Source: JACNLN01 sp964626495 (GTDB taxonomy: Bacteria > Fidelibacterota > Marinisomatia > Marinisomatales > CAZVFT01). From it: 12,346 nucleotides of DNA. Each line of letters opens with the position of its first letter. The first letter of the stretch is position 1. The stretch covers positions 1 through 12,346 of the forward strand of contig CAZVFT010000072.1 in assembly GCA_964626495.1 (NCBI GenBank). Direction: 5' to 3'. The translations under genes were made by a program, and so were the position numbers. Of the stretch, positions 6,296 to 12,346 are shown in pieces. The notes under the pieces are model-generated. The model did not search any database, was not told where the DNA came from, and saw only the letters and a list, made by a program, of their open reading frames with translations.

Positions 6296-6922
6296 ATGGC
6301 TTTGATAAGTAAAAATTCGCAACATATCCTGAAAGATCCTCTCATCAGTAACAACCCTATTGGTACCCAAATTCTCGGAATTTGTTCAGCGCTGGCTATA
6401 ACGGTCAAGATGGATACCGCCATTGTGATGACACTGGCTGTAATCTTCGTATTGTCCCTGTCAAATACTATTATCAGTTTTCTCCGGAAGTTCATCCCAA
6501 CCAGGGTAAGAATCATCGTAATGTTAACTGTGATAGCTTCTCTTGTCATTATTGCAGATCAGGTGTTACGAGCGTATCTGTACGATATCAGCAGGCAACT
6601 TTCGGTATTTGTGGGACTGATAATTACAAACTGTATCGTTCTTGGTCGAGCAGAAGCTTTTGCGATGCAAAATTCTCCCGGGAAAGCATTTCTTGATGGG
6701 ATTGGAAATGCCCTGGGGTATGGAATAATACTAATTGTTGTCTCATTTTTCCGTGAACTATTGGGCAGCGGTTCCATCTTAGGATTTCAGATTATTCCTG
6801 ATGCAGCCTACGGTGCAGGATACTCTAACATAGGGTTGCTGGTTCTGTCTCCGGGAGCTTTTATTATTCTGGGATTAATCGTATGGATCCAGAGAACCAT
6901 CTCAAAAGTGGAAGAAGTCTAA
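6296..6922 (+). CDS. nqrD: Na+-translocating NADH:quinone reductase subunit D
   Basis: A 208-residue, six-helix membrane protein of the NqrD/RnfE family. NqrD and NqrE form an inverted pair in the membrane whose four cysteines hold an iron centre at the middle of the bilayer. Two of these are visible here in their usual contexts: Cys30 in GICSALAIT and Cys113 in TNCIVLGRAEAFAM. FFRELLGSGSILGF (151-164) is another typical stretch. Assembly of this centre is expected to need NqrM, a candidate for which lies at 9910-10098. The gene is three bases from nqrC and one base from nqrE. Confidence 0.97.
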   Translation: MALISKNSQHILKDPLISNNPIGTQILGICSALAITVKMDTAIVMTLAVIFVLSLSNTIISFLRKFIPTRVRIIVMLTVIASLVIIADQVLRAYLYDISRQLSVFVGLIITNCIVLGRAEAFAMQNSPGKAFLDGIGNALGYGIILIVVSFFRELLGSGSILGFQIIPDAAYGAGYSNIGLLVLSPGAFIILGLIVWIQRTISKVEEV

Positions 6923-6923
6923 A

Positions 6924-7535
6924 ATGTTGGAACACTATCTGAGTTTAGCCACTAAATCCATATTTGTCGAGAATATACTTCTCGCCTATTTCCTCGGTAT
7001 GTGCTCTTTTCTGGCGATCTCTAAAAAGGTTGAGACCTCCATTGGATTGGGAATTGCTGTAATCTTTGTACTCACCATTACTGCCCCTACCAACTGGGCA
7101 CTTCATCATTTTTTCCTGCAAAAAGGAGCACTGTCCTGGGCTGGATTACCAGATGTAGATTTGAGTTATTTGAATTTCATCGCATTTATCGCTGTTATTG
7201 CCGCAATGGTTCAACTGGTTGAAATGATTATTGACAGGTTTTTACCTGCTTTATACCACAATCTCGGGATATTTCTCCCCTTAATTGCGGTAAACTGTGC
7301 CATTCTTGGGGGATCACTATTTTTAGTGGAAAGAAATTACAATTTTGGTGAGTCCGCAGTCTTTGGATTTGGATCGGGAGTTGGATTCTTTCTAGCAATC
7401 ACAGCGATGGCAGCTATTCGTCATAAAATTCGCTACTCTAATGTCCCTCAGGGTTTGCAGGGGATCGGAATTACAATGCTGTTAACCGGACTTCTATCAA
7501 TGGCTTTTATGGCTTTTTCAGGTATCAGTTTATAA
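6924..7535 (+). CDS. nqrE: Na+-translocating NADH:quinone reductase subunit E
   Basis: A 203-residue, six-helix membrane protein of the NqrE/RnfA family. The iron-centre cysteines are Cys27 (FLGMCSFLAISKK) and Cys125 (AVNCAILGG). The N-terminus, MLEHYLSLATKSIFVENIL, is typical for the family, as is ERNYNFGESAVFGFGSG (136-152). GAAGAAG, ending about six bases before the ATG within the end of nqrD, can serve as ribosome site. nqrF follows after ten bases. Confidence 0.97.
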   Translation: MLEHYLSLATKSIFVENILLAYFLGMCSFLAISKKVETSIGLGIAVIFVLTITAPTNWALHHFFLQKGALSWAGLPDVDLSYLNFIAFIAVIAAMVQLVEMIIDRFLPALYHNLGIFLPLIAVNCAILGGSLFLVERNYNFGESAVFGFGSGVGFFLAITAMAAIRHKIRYSNVPQGLQGIGITMLLTGLLSMAFMAFSGISL

Positions 7536-7545
7536 GAGGATAGGG

Positions 7546-8766
7546 ATGATTATAACCATTCTTGGAGTTGCCTTTTTTACCTTTTTAATTCTGATGCTGG
7601 TAATTGTGCTTAACTTCGCCAGCGACCGATTGTTTCCTCAAGGTGAAGTTGATGTTGAAATCAATAACGATCCTGAAAAATCAGTAAAAGTAAGACCCGG
7701 TTCCACACTCCTTACTGCCCTGGCAAACAGACAAATTTTCTTGCCATCTGCCTGTGGAGGAGGCGGAACCTGTGCTATGTGCACTGCTCAAGTTCTAAAC
7801 GGGGGTGGCGAAATATTACCTACCGAAACCGGACATATCAACCGTAAGGACGCCAGAGACAACTGGCGTTTAGCCTGTCAGGTAAAGGTCAAGGAGGATA
7901 TGAAAATCCACATCCCTGACGAAATTTTCAACATTAAAAAATGGGAGTGTACCGTCCGATCCAATAAAAATGTCGCCACATTTATTAAAGAATTAATCCT
8001 TGACCTGCCAATAGGTGAAACATTGGATTTTCGAGCGGGTGGTTATATCCAGATTGACATTCCGGAGTATGAACTAAACTACAAAGATTTTGATATCGAA
8101 GATGAATACCGGGAAGATTGGGACAAATACGATATGTGGAAATATCATTCAGCAAATGACGAACCAGTTACACGGGCATATTCCCTGGCAAGCCATCCGG
8201 CTGAAGGAAATATTCTTATGCTGAACGTCCGAATTGCTTCACCACCACCTGAATTCCCTCACGTTCCACCAGGCATTGCCTCATCCTATATTTTCAATCT
8301 AAAAGCGGGGGATAAAGTAACGATATCAGGTCCCTATGGTGAATTTTTCGCAAAGGAAAGTGATCGGGAAATGCTCTATATCGGTGGAGGTGCAGGAATG
8401 GCACCTATGCGCAGCCACATTTGTGATATGCTTTTAACAAAAAAAACCAAACGAAAAATATCATACTGGTACGGTGCACGATCCATGAAAGAAATGTTTT
8501 ATGATGAAGACTTCAAAAAGTTGACAAATGAATTTCCCAATTTTTCTTACGCAGTAGCTTTGTCAGAGCCACTTCCTGAAGATGACTGGACGGGACCAAC
8601 CGGCTTTATTCATAAGGTTGTTTATGATATGTACCTGAAAAATCACGAGGATCCCGATGAAATTGAATACTATATGTGTGGACCGCCATTGATGATAGAT
8701 GCGTGTGATGATATGCTTTACAATCTCGGTATTGAACCGGAAATGATAGCCTATGATAAATTTTAA
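7546..8766 (+). CDS. nqrF: Na+-translocating NADH:quinone reductase subunit F (NADH dehydrogenase)
   Basis: A 406-residue electron-input subunit. It has an N-terminal membrane anchor (about residues 3-23), a 2Fe-2S ferredoxin domain with Cys70, Cys76, Cys79 and Cys111 (C-x5-C-x2-C, then a fourth Cys), and a ferredoxin-reductase-like FAD/NADH domain. The FAD motif is RAYS (210-213), the NADH-binding glycine motif GGGAGMAPMRS (280-290), and CGPP (378-381) closes the nicotinamide site. The C-terminal aromatic residue is retained (YDKF). All cofactor ligands are present. The start has the strongest ribosome site of the operon (GAGGATAGGG directly before ATG). NqrF distinguishes this operon from an Rnf operon, which lacks such a subunit. 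Confidence 0.97.
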   Translation: MIITILGVAFFTFLILMLVIVLNFASDRLFPQGEVDVEINNDPEKSVKVRPGSTLLTALANRQIFLPSACGGGGTCAMCTAQVLNGGGEILPTETGHINRKDARDNWRLACQVKVKEDMKIHIPDEIFNIKKWECTVRSNKNVATFIKELILDLPIGETLDFRAGGYIQIDIPEYELNYKDFDIEDEYREDWDKYDMWKYHSANDEPVTRAYSLASHPAEGNILMLNVRIASPPPEFPHVPPGIASSYIFNLKAGDKVTISGPYGEFFAKESDREMLYIGGGAGMAPMRSHICDMLLTKKTKRKISYWYGARSMKEMFYDEDFKKLTNEFPNFSYAVALSEPLPEDDWTGPTGFIHKVVYDMYLKNHEDPDEIEYYMCGPPLMIDACDDMLYNLGIEPEMIAYDKF

Positions 8767-9826
8767 AATGCGTTTCAACAAACAATTCCTGAAAGTCCAA
8801 CTTTTGTTGGGCTTTTTTACTATATCATTGTGTCTGACAGGATGTGAACCATCAGAGAAAGCTGTTACCATCACCGGACAAACTATGGGTACCACCTATA
8901 CCATTAAAATTATTGGCGAACATGGTTCCCCATTGATACCGAGTAAATTAAAAAATGATATTGATTCCATCCTCGTGGAAGTAAATCGACAGATGTCAAC
9001 CTATCTTCCGGAAAGCGAAATCTCACGATTTAACCGAATGAAAGCGGGAGAAGACTTCACGATTTCCCACGATTTTGCCAGGGTGGTTGAGTGTGCTCTA
9101 ACCATCTCGGAAATGACTGGAGGAGCTTTCGATATCACTGTAAAACCCATCCTGGATATCTGGGGATTCGGTTCCTCAGCATCCCCACAAAATCAATCCG
9201 AAGAGTTCCCTCCTCCAGAATTAATTAAACAAACCCTCAAATCTGTGGGATATACTAAGCTAATTGTTCACGAAACAAAACTGAGAAAAATTGATCCAGA
9301 TGTTACTCTCGATTTAAACGCAATCGCAAAAGGATTTGGAGTAGATAAGATATCAGAGTTTTGTACTCAAAGTGGATATAATCGTTATCTTATCGAGATT
9401 GGTGGAGAAGTTGGTTGTATGGGGCATAATGAAAACAATGTTCCATGGCGAATTGGAATTGATATCCCCCAGCTCGGTTCCCTACCCGGTCAGCAAATTG
9501 GAGCTGTAGTCCCTTTGCTTAATCAAGCTATGGCGACATCCGGGGATTACAGAAACTTCTTCCAATTCGGCGATCAAATCTACTCTCACGTTATCAATCC
9601 AAAGACAGGATATCCTGTTGAAACAAAGGTAGCTTCTGCGACGGTAATTGCCCCTACTTGTATGGATGCAGATGCGTTAGCTACCGGTTTGATGGTTCTT
9701 GGGGAAGAAAAAGGATTGGCACTTATTGAGTCACTGAATGATGTGGAAACATTATTAATTAAAAGGGAAGGAAAAGATAAATTTAGAATGGTGAAAAGCT
9801 CAGGAATGAGAATACTGGAGAAATAG
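8753..9826 (+). CDS. apbE: lipoprotein FAD:protein FMN transferase ApbE
   Basis: A 357-residue ApbE/flavin transferase. It moves FMN from FAD onto threonines of S/T-G-x-T motifs, here expected to be NqrB Thr209 and NqrC Thr204, on the outer face of the membrane. A signal peptide ends in a lipobox, Leu-Thr-Gly-Cys, with Cys31 as the predicted lipidated residue. Family motifs are QTMGTTYT (43-50), MSTYLPESEISRFN (81-94), GGAFDITVKP (123-132), LDLNAIAKGFGVDK (186-199), IEIGGEV (214-220), ATSGDYRNFF (261-270), SHVINPKTGYPVE (278-290) and the metal-binding region MDADALATGLMVLG (304-317). The start at 8753 overlaps nqrF by 14 bases. A second ATG at 8768 (residue 6), one base after the nqrF stop, is an equally good start and gives a more usual signal peptide. 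A terminator-like hairpin lies within the signal-peptide codons (separate entry). Confidence 0.95.
   Translation: MINFKMRFNKQFLKVQLLLGFFTISLCLTGCEPSEKAVTITGQTMGTTYTIKIIGEHGSPLIPSKLKNDIDSILVEVNRQMSTYLPESEISRFNRMKAGEDFTISHDFARVVECALTISEMTGGAFDITVKPILDIWGFGSSASPQNQSEEFPPPELIKQTLKSVGYTKLIVHETKLRKIDPDVTLDLNAIAKGFGVDKISEFCTQSGYNRYLIEIGGEVGCMGHNENNVPWRIGIDIPQLGSLPGQQIGAVVPLLNQAMATSGDYRNFFQFGDQIYSHVINPKTGYPVETKVASATVIAPTCMDADALATGLMVLGEEKGLALIESLNDVETLLIKREGKDKFRMVKSSGMRILEK
8791..8818 (+). terminator. intrinsic-terminator-like hairpin inside apbE
   Basis: AAAGTCCAAC at 8792-8801 pairs with GTTGGGCTTT at 8806-8815, making ten pairs with one T-G wobble around a TTTT loop. A run of six T (8813-8818) closes and follows the stem. 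This is the classical shape of a Rho-independent terminator. It begins 25 bases after the nqrF stop codon but lies within the signal-peptide codons of apbE. It could end most nqr transcripts and let a minority read through into apbE, unless ribosomes translating apbE prevent the hairpin from folding. The structure is visible; its activity is inference. Confidence 0.5.
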
Positions 9827-9881
9827 CAGCAATGAAACAAGAATTAATATACAAAATGGGCAGCAGCAATCAGTCAATTGC

Positions 9882-9897
9882 CTGACAGGTCTGTCAG
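9882..9897. repeat. perfect 16-base palindrome between convergent genes
   Basis: CTGACAG (9882-9888) and CTGTCAG (9891-9897) are perfect inverted copies separated by GT. The palindrome lies between the stop codons of apbE and the minus-strand nqrM candidate. No T-tract follows on either strand, so a bidirectional terminator is possible but weak. The core resembles the palindrome at 1307-1322 (CCTGACA...TCTGTC), which suggests a repeated element. Confidence 0.45.
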
Positions 9898-9909
9898 TAG
9901 CCGGATAAA

Positions 9910-10098
9910 TTAGTCTGCATTATTAGCATTACACTTGGCTGATTCCTCACTACAACTTGGACAGGTCGTTCCCTCACCATCAATAATTATCTTACCGTGA
10001 CCACATCTCCCGAAAATTGATGGCCGTTTCACAATAACTCCAACAGTCAATGCTAACACGGAAAATCCGATGACAACGATTGCCAATAAAATCTCCAT
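9910..10098 (-). CDS. nqrM: probable NqrM-like Na+-NQR maturation protein
   Basis: A 62-residue minus-strand protein. Residues 2-23 form one membrane helix, followed by VKRPSIFGRCGHGK, a glycine-rich stretch, and CPSC, with cysteines at 32, 46, 49 and 56. Known NqrM (DUF539) proteins have one N-terminal helix, a basic K/R-x-I-x-G-x-CGG segment and four conserved cysteines. They are required to build the iron centre of NqrD/NqrE, and Cys33 of the Vibrio harveyi protein is the critical one. Here Cys32 sits in the matching position, but CGG is replaced by CGH. In Vibrio-type operons nqrM follows apbE on the same strand; here it converges on apbE and must have its own promoter in the 121-base gap shared with the permease gene. 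No Shine-Dalgarno sequence is visible. The assignment rests on topology, cysteine pattern and location, and another small membrane protein remains possible. Confidence 0.6.
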   Translation of the reverse strand: MEILLAIVVIGFSVLALTVGVIVKRPSIFGRCGHGKIIIDGEGTTCPSCSEESAKCNANNAD

Positions 10099-10132
10099 AG
10101 TTTAATTTACAATAGGAATATTTGTATTAGTG

Positions 10133-10138
10133 TATAAT
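10133..10138 (+). promoter_or_regulatory. candidate -10 box in divergent intergenic region
   Basis: TATAAT, identical to the sigma-70 -10 consensus, lies 81 bases before the permease start in the 121-base gap between two divergent genes. The nearest -35-like hexamer, TTTACA at 10106-10111, is 21 bases upstream, longer than usual. The AT-rich context makes chance matches likely. Confidence 0.3.
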
Positions 10139-10219
10139 TATGAAATCGACAATTTTATTATTCATTCTCATCAGTAAATTTTAACTTTCGCTCCGATTAG
10201 TAAAAGGAAATCAGAAGAA

Positions 10220-11704
10220 ATGACGGTTAAACACTTATTCACCATCTTTACTATTTCAATCCTCCTTCTTTCAGCACCAGTTTCATTGGTTGGTGAAGAC
10301 CTTGACTTCTCGCCCGACCCAATCCATTCCATTGACACTTCTCACCACTCTCCTCACATAGTGGGAAAGAATCTTTCCATCTTGTGGGCATTACCATTTA
10401 TCGGTATCCTTTTATCTATTGCCATTTTCCCACTGGTTGCTCCACACTTCTGGCACCATAATTATGGAAAAGTATCCCTGTTCTGGTCACTTATGTTTAT
10501 TATTCCCTCCTTATTCACCCAGGGATATTCCATCACACTTTATGAACTATTACACGTATCATTATTGGAATACTTTCCTTTTATTATTTTACTCTTAGCT
10601 CTTTTTACGATTTCTGGGGGCATTCGTCTTACAGGAAATTTACAGGGCTCTCCAATCGTTAATACGGGGTTTATTGTAGTGGGTACTATTTTAGCCAGCT
10701 GGATGGGAACCACAGGTGCTGCCATGCTGTTGATCCGCCCCCTACTTCGGGCGAATAAATGGCGTAAACACAAGGTTCATACTGTAGTATTTTTTATCTT
10801 CCTCGTTGCGAATATTGGGGGTTCCCTGACTCCCCTGGGAGATCCTCCTCTCTTTCTGGGATTTCTTAAAGGTGTAAATTTTTTCTGGACAACTAAAGCG
10901 ATGTTACTTCCTATGCTTTTCGTAGTGTTTTTCCTGCTCATTCTTTTTTATATCATCGATTCTTATTTCTACAGAAGAGAGGATTTTTCAAACAGAACCT
11001 TTACTGTATCTGATACTCCAAAAAAGACGTTAGGACTGGAAGGAAAAATTAATTTCCTCTTACTCCTTGGAGTATTATCCTCTGTACTATTGAGTGGATT
11101 TTGGCGTCCGGACATTTCTTTTACTGTCTATCATGTTAACGTTGAACTTCAAAACCTCACCAGAGACCTGTTGCTTCTCGCTCTCGTATTCATTAGCTGG
11201 AAGGTAACACCCATAACTATTCGGAAGGCAAATGAATATACCTGGTTTCCTATTCAGGAGGTCGCAAAACTATTTGCCGGTATCTTCGTTACGATTATCC
11301 CGGCTATCGCCATATTAAAAGCGGGTGTTGAAGGAGCGTTATCCCCTGTTATTCAATCCGTTTCCGATGCCGGTGGAAATCCTGTGAACACCATGTATTT
11401 CTGGGCGACAGGTATTCTATCCAGCTTTCTGGACAATGCTCCCACCTATCTTGTATTCTTTAATACAGCGGGTGGTGATCCTGTAAACCTCATGGGCCCA
11501 CACTACAATACCCTTCTGGCAATTTCAGCAGGAGCTGTTTTTATGGGAGCAAACACATACATCGGCAACGCTCCCAACTTTATGGTAAAATCCATTGCGG
11601 AAGAATCAGGAATCGATATGCCGAGTTTCTTCGGATATATGCTGAAATATTCTATCCCAATTTTAATTCCCATTTTTATCTTAATTAGTGTTATTTTCTT
11701 TTGA
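10220..11704 (+). CDS. NhaD/CitMHS-like ion transporter superfamily permease
   Basis: A 494-residue membrane protein with a signal-like first helix (residues 4-24), a short histidine-containing polar stretch (31-50), and about eleven to twelve further helices. Two related motifs typical of ion-transporter-superfamily permeases occur in the two halves: GGSLTPLGDPPLFLGFL (200-216) and SSFLDNAPTYLVFF (401-414). GANTYIGNAPNFMVK (443-457) follows the second. These place it in the putative citrate transport/sodium:proton antiporter group related to NhaD and ArsB. The substrate cannot be decided from sequence. Its position beside the Na+-pumping NQR makes Na+/H+ exchange attractive but unproven. AAGG at 10204-10207 and GAAG at 10214-10217 precede the ATG. 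The stop codon overlaps the start of the adenosyltransferase gene (TGATG), so the two are one transcription unit. Confidence 0.85.
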   Translation: MTVKHLFTIFTISILLLSAPVSLVGEDLDFSPDPIHSIDTSHHSPHIVGKNLSILWALPFIGILLSIAIFPLVAPHFWHHNYGKVSLFWSLMFIIPSLFTQGYSITLYELLHVSLLEYFPFIILLLALFTISGGIRLTGNLQGSPIVNTGFIVVGTILASWMGTTGAAMLLIRPLLRANKWRKHKVHTVVFFIFLVANIGGSLTPLGDPPLFLGFLKGVNFFWTTKAMLLPMLFVVFFLLILFYIIDSYFYRREDFSNRTFTVSDTPKKTLGLEGKINFLLLLGVLSSVLLSGFWRPDISFTVYHVNVELQNLTRDLLLLALVFISWKVTPITIRKANEYTWFPIQEVAKLFAGIFVTIIPAIAILKAGVEGALSPVIQSVSDAGGNPVNTMYFWATGILSSFLDNAPTYLVFFNTAGGDPVNLMGPHYNTLLAISAGAVFMGANTYIGNAPNFMVKSIAEESGIDMPSFFGYMLKYSIPILIPIFILISVIFF

Positions 11705-12246
11705 TGCGAATTACCAGAGTAACCACAAAAAGAGGCGATAAAGGAGACACCGAGTTGGGAAATGGAACTCGAGTTTCCAAGAATCACCCCCGAATCCATA
11801 CCATCGGCGAGATTGATGAACTAAATGCTTTCCTCGGTTTTGCCATCACTAAAACAACGGATAATTCCTGCATATCTGACCTCAAATCTATCCAGAACGA
11901 CCTCTTTAATTTGGGTGGGGAACTTGCGTTACCGGATAGTGATTTGAATCTTCTTCCTGATGACCGGGTTAATTCTCTAGAAAGACATATCGAAAAGATG
12001 AATAGTGAACTCCCCCCTTTGAAAGAATTCATCTTACCCGGTGGAGATGAGTTTTCCTCGAGACTGTTTCTTGCCAGAGCAGTCTGTCGGAGGGCTGAGC
12101 GAGCATTGATAGGGTTACTTGAAACGGAAAAAGGACGAGAGCTGTGGATTGTGTATCTTAATCGTTTATCAGATTATCTGTTTGTCCTGGCGCGATATCA
12201 TACTCATAAGTCTGGTGGAGATGAAACTCAGTGGGTTAAGTGGTAA
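11704..12246 (+). CDS. pduO: PduO-type cob(I)alamin adenosyltransferase
   Basis: A 180-residue cytosolic enzyme that transfers the adenosyl group of ATP to reduced cobalamin to make adenosylcobalamin. The N-terminal ATP-binding segment is TTKRGDKGDTEL (residues 7-18), with Arg where many members have Thr before GDKG. It continues GTRVSKNHPRI (21-31) and GEIDELNAFLG (35-45). The second conserved block is RAVCRRAER (125-133), and the third LNRLSDYLFVLAR (152-164). Length is slightly short but complete. I chose the ATG at 11704, which overlaps the permease stop codon by one base. A TTG three bases upstream (11701) is in frame but unlikely. The last codon and the stop codon (TGG TAA) are also the first bases of an inverted heptad repeat. 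No other cobalamin gene or B12-dependent enzyme is visible here, so its partner enzyme lies elsewhere. Confidence 0.93.
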   Translation: MRITRVTTKRGDKGDTELGNGTRVSKNHPRIHTIGEIDELNAFLGFAITKTTDNSCISDLKSIQNDLFNLGGELALPDSDLNLLPDDRVNSLERHIEKMNSELPPLKEFILPGGDEFSSRLFLARAVCRRAERALIGLLETEKGRELWIVYLNRLSDYLFVLARYHTHKSGGDETQWVKW

Positions 12247-12309
12247 CTGGTGGAGTGGTTAGTGGTAGATAGTGAACAGTGCTCACCATTAACCAATAAC
12301 CAATTACCA
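12241..12309. repeat. inverted heptad repeat at end of pduO
   Basis: The left arm, 12241-12266, is made of TGGTNAN-type units. The right arm, 12285-12309, is made of the reverse-complement units (ACCATTA, ACCAATA, ACCAATT, ACCA). The arms can pair over about 25 bases with a few mismatches or wobbles and one extra base, around an 18-base loop. The left arm overlaps the final Trp codon and stop codon of pduO. No T-tract follows, but a stem this long could still stop transcription or protect the 3' end (inference). Confidence 0.65.
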
Positions 12310-12312
12310 ACA

Positions 12313-12346
12313 ATGAATAAGTCTAAATTTAGAACATATCTAATAA
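12313..12346 (+). CDS. possible start of a further gene, cut by window end
   Basis: An ATG at 12313 opens a frame reading MNKSKFRTYLI and running off the right edge. A basic N-terminus followed by hydrophobic residues would suit the start of a signal peptide or membrane helix. It begins only four bases after the right arm of the inverted repeat, and no ribosome site is visible. Eleven codons are too few to be sure. Confidence 0.25.
   Translation, partial: MNKSKFRTYLI

Noticed and set aside
3068..8766. Alternative reading as an Rnf (ferredoxin:NAD+) operon
   Set aside because: NqrA and NqrF are both unmistakable, the order is nqrABCDEF, and the RnfB and iron-sulfur RnfC subunits are absent.
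12322..12333. Perfect palindrome TCTAAATTTAGA near the right edge
   Set aside because: It is AT-rich, short, and lies inside a possible coding start, so chance is the best explanation.

Overview
The window is a chromosomal stretch from a Gram-negative, respiring bacterium, moderately AT-rich by eye. Its core is a complete operon for the Na+-translocating NADH:quinone oxidoreductase (nqrA-F, 3068-8766), followed by a lipoprotein ApbE flavin transferase. Lineage cannot be fixed from the sequence. The lipoprotein ApbE, the mixture of good and absent Shine-Dalgarno sequences, and the TGGTGAN-type heptanucleotide repeats between genes would fit a member of the wider FCB/Marinimicrobia/Calditrichota-like assemblage. 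That placement is a low-confidence inference.

Layout. Positions 1-990 carry two minus-strand genes: the 5' part of an unrecognised protein (start at 127) and a YwiC-like multi-pass membrane protein. Positions 991-1430 are a non-coding interval with several consecutive hairpins and inverted heptad repeats. Positions 1431-2535 hold a sirtuin-type NAD-dependent deacylase (cobB) and a small cupin. Positions 2536-3067 are a second non-coding interval with a mosaic of heptad, palindromic and octamer repeats, leading into the nqr promoter region. Positions 3068-9826 are nqrA, B, C, D, E, F and apbE, tightly packed. Positions 9910-10098 (minus) encode a 62-residue protein with one membrane helix and four cysteines, which I read as a divergent NqrM, the Na+-NQR maturation factor. 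Positions 10220-12246 encode an NhaD/CitMHS-like ion-transporter-superfamily permease and a PduO-type cobalamin adenosyltransferase, overlapping by one base. A third heptad repeat in inverted arrangement starts inside the last codons of the latter, and a new plus-strand reading frame may begin at 12313.

How the genes fit. NqrA-F oxidise NADH, reduce quinone and pump Na+ out. ApbE attaches FMN covalently to NqrB (Thr209 here) and NqrC (Thr204 here). NqrM is needed for the iron centre formed by cysteines of NqrD (Cys30, Cys113) and NqrE (Cys27, Cys125). All these residues are present, so the complex looks functional. The permease next door may let Na+ re-enter in exchange for H+ or carry a substrate, making this a plausible sodium-cycle neighbourhood (inference).

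I do not see an undescribed multi-gene system. The points most worth a second look are: a textbook intrinsic-terminator-like hairpin embedded in the apbE signal-peptide codons, just after nqrF; the inverted orientation and divergence of the nqrM candidate; and the family of heptad/inverted repeats in three intergenic islands.
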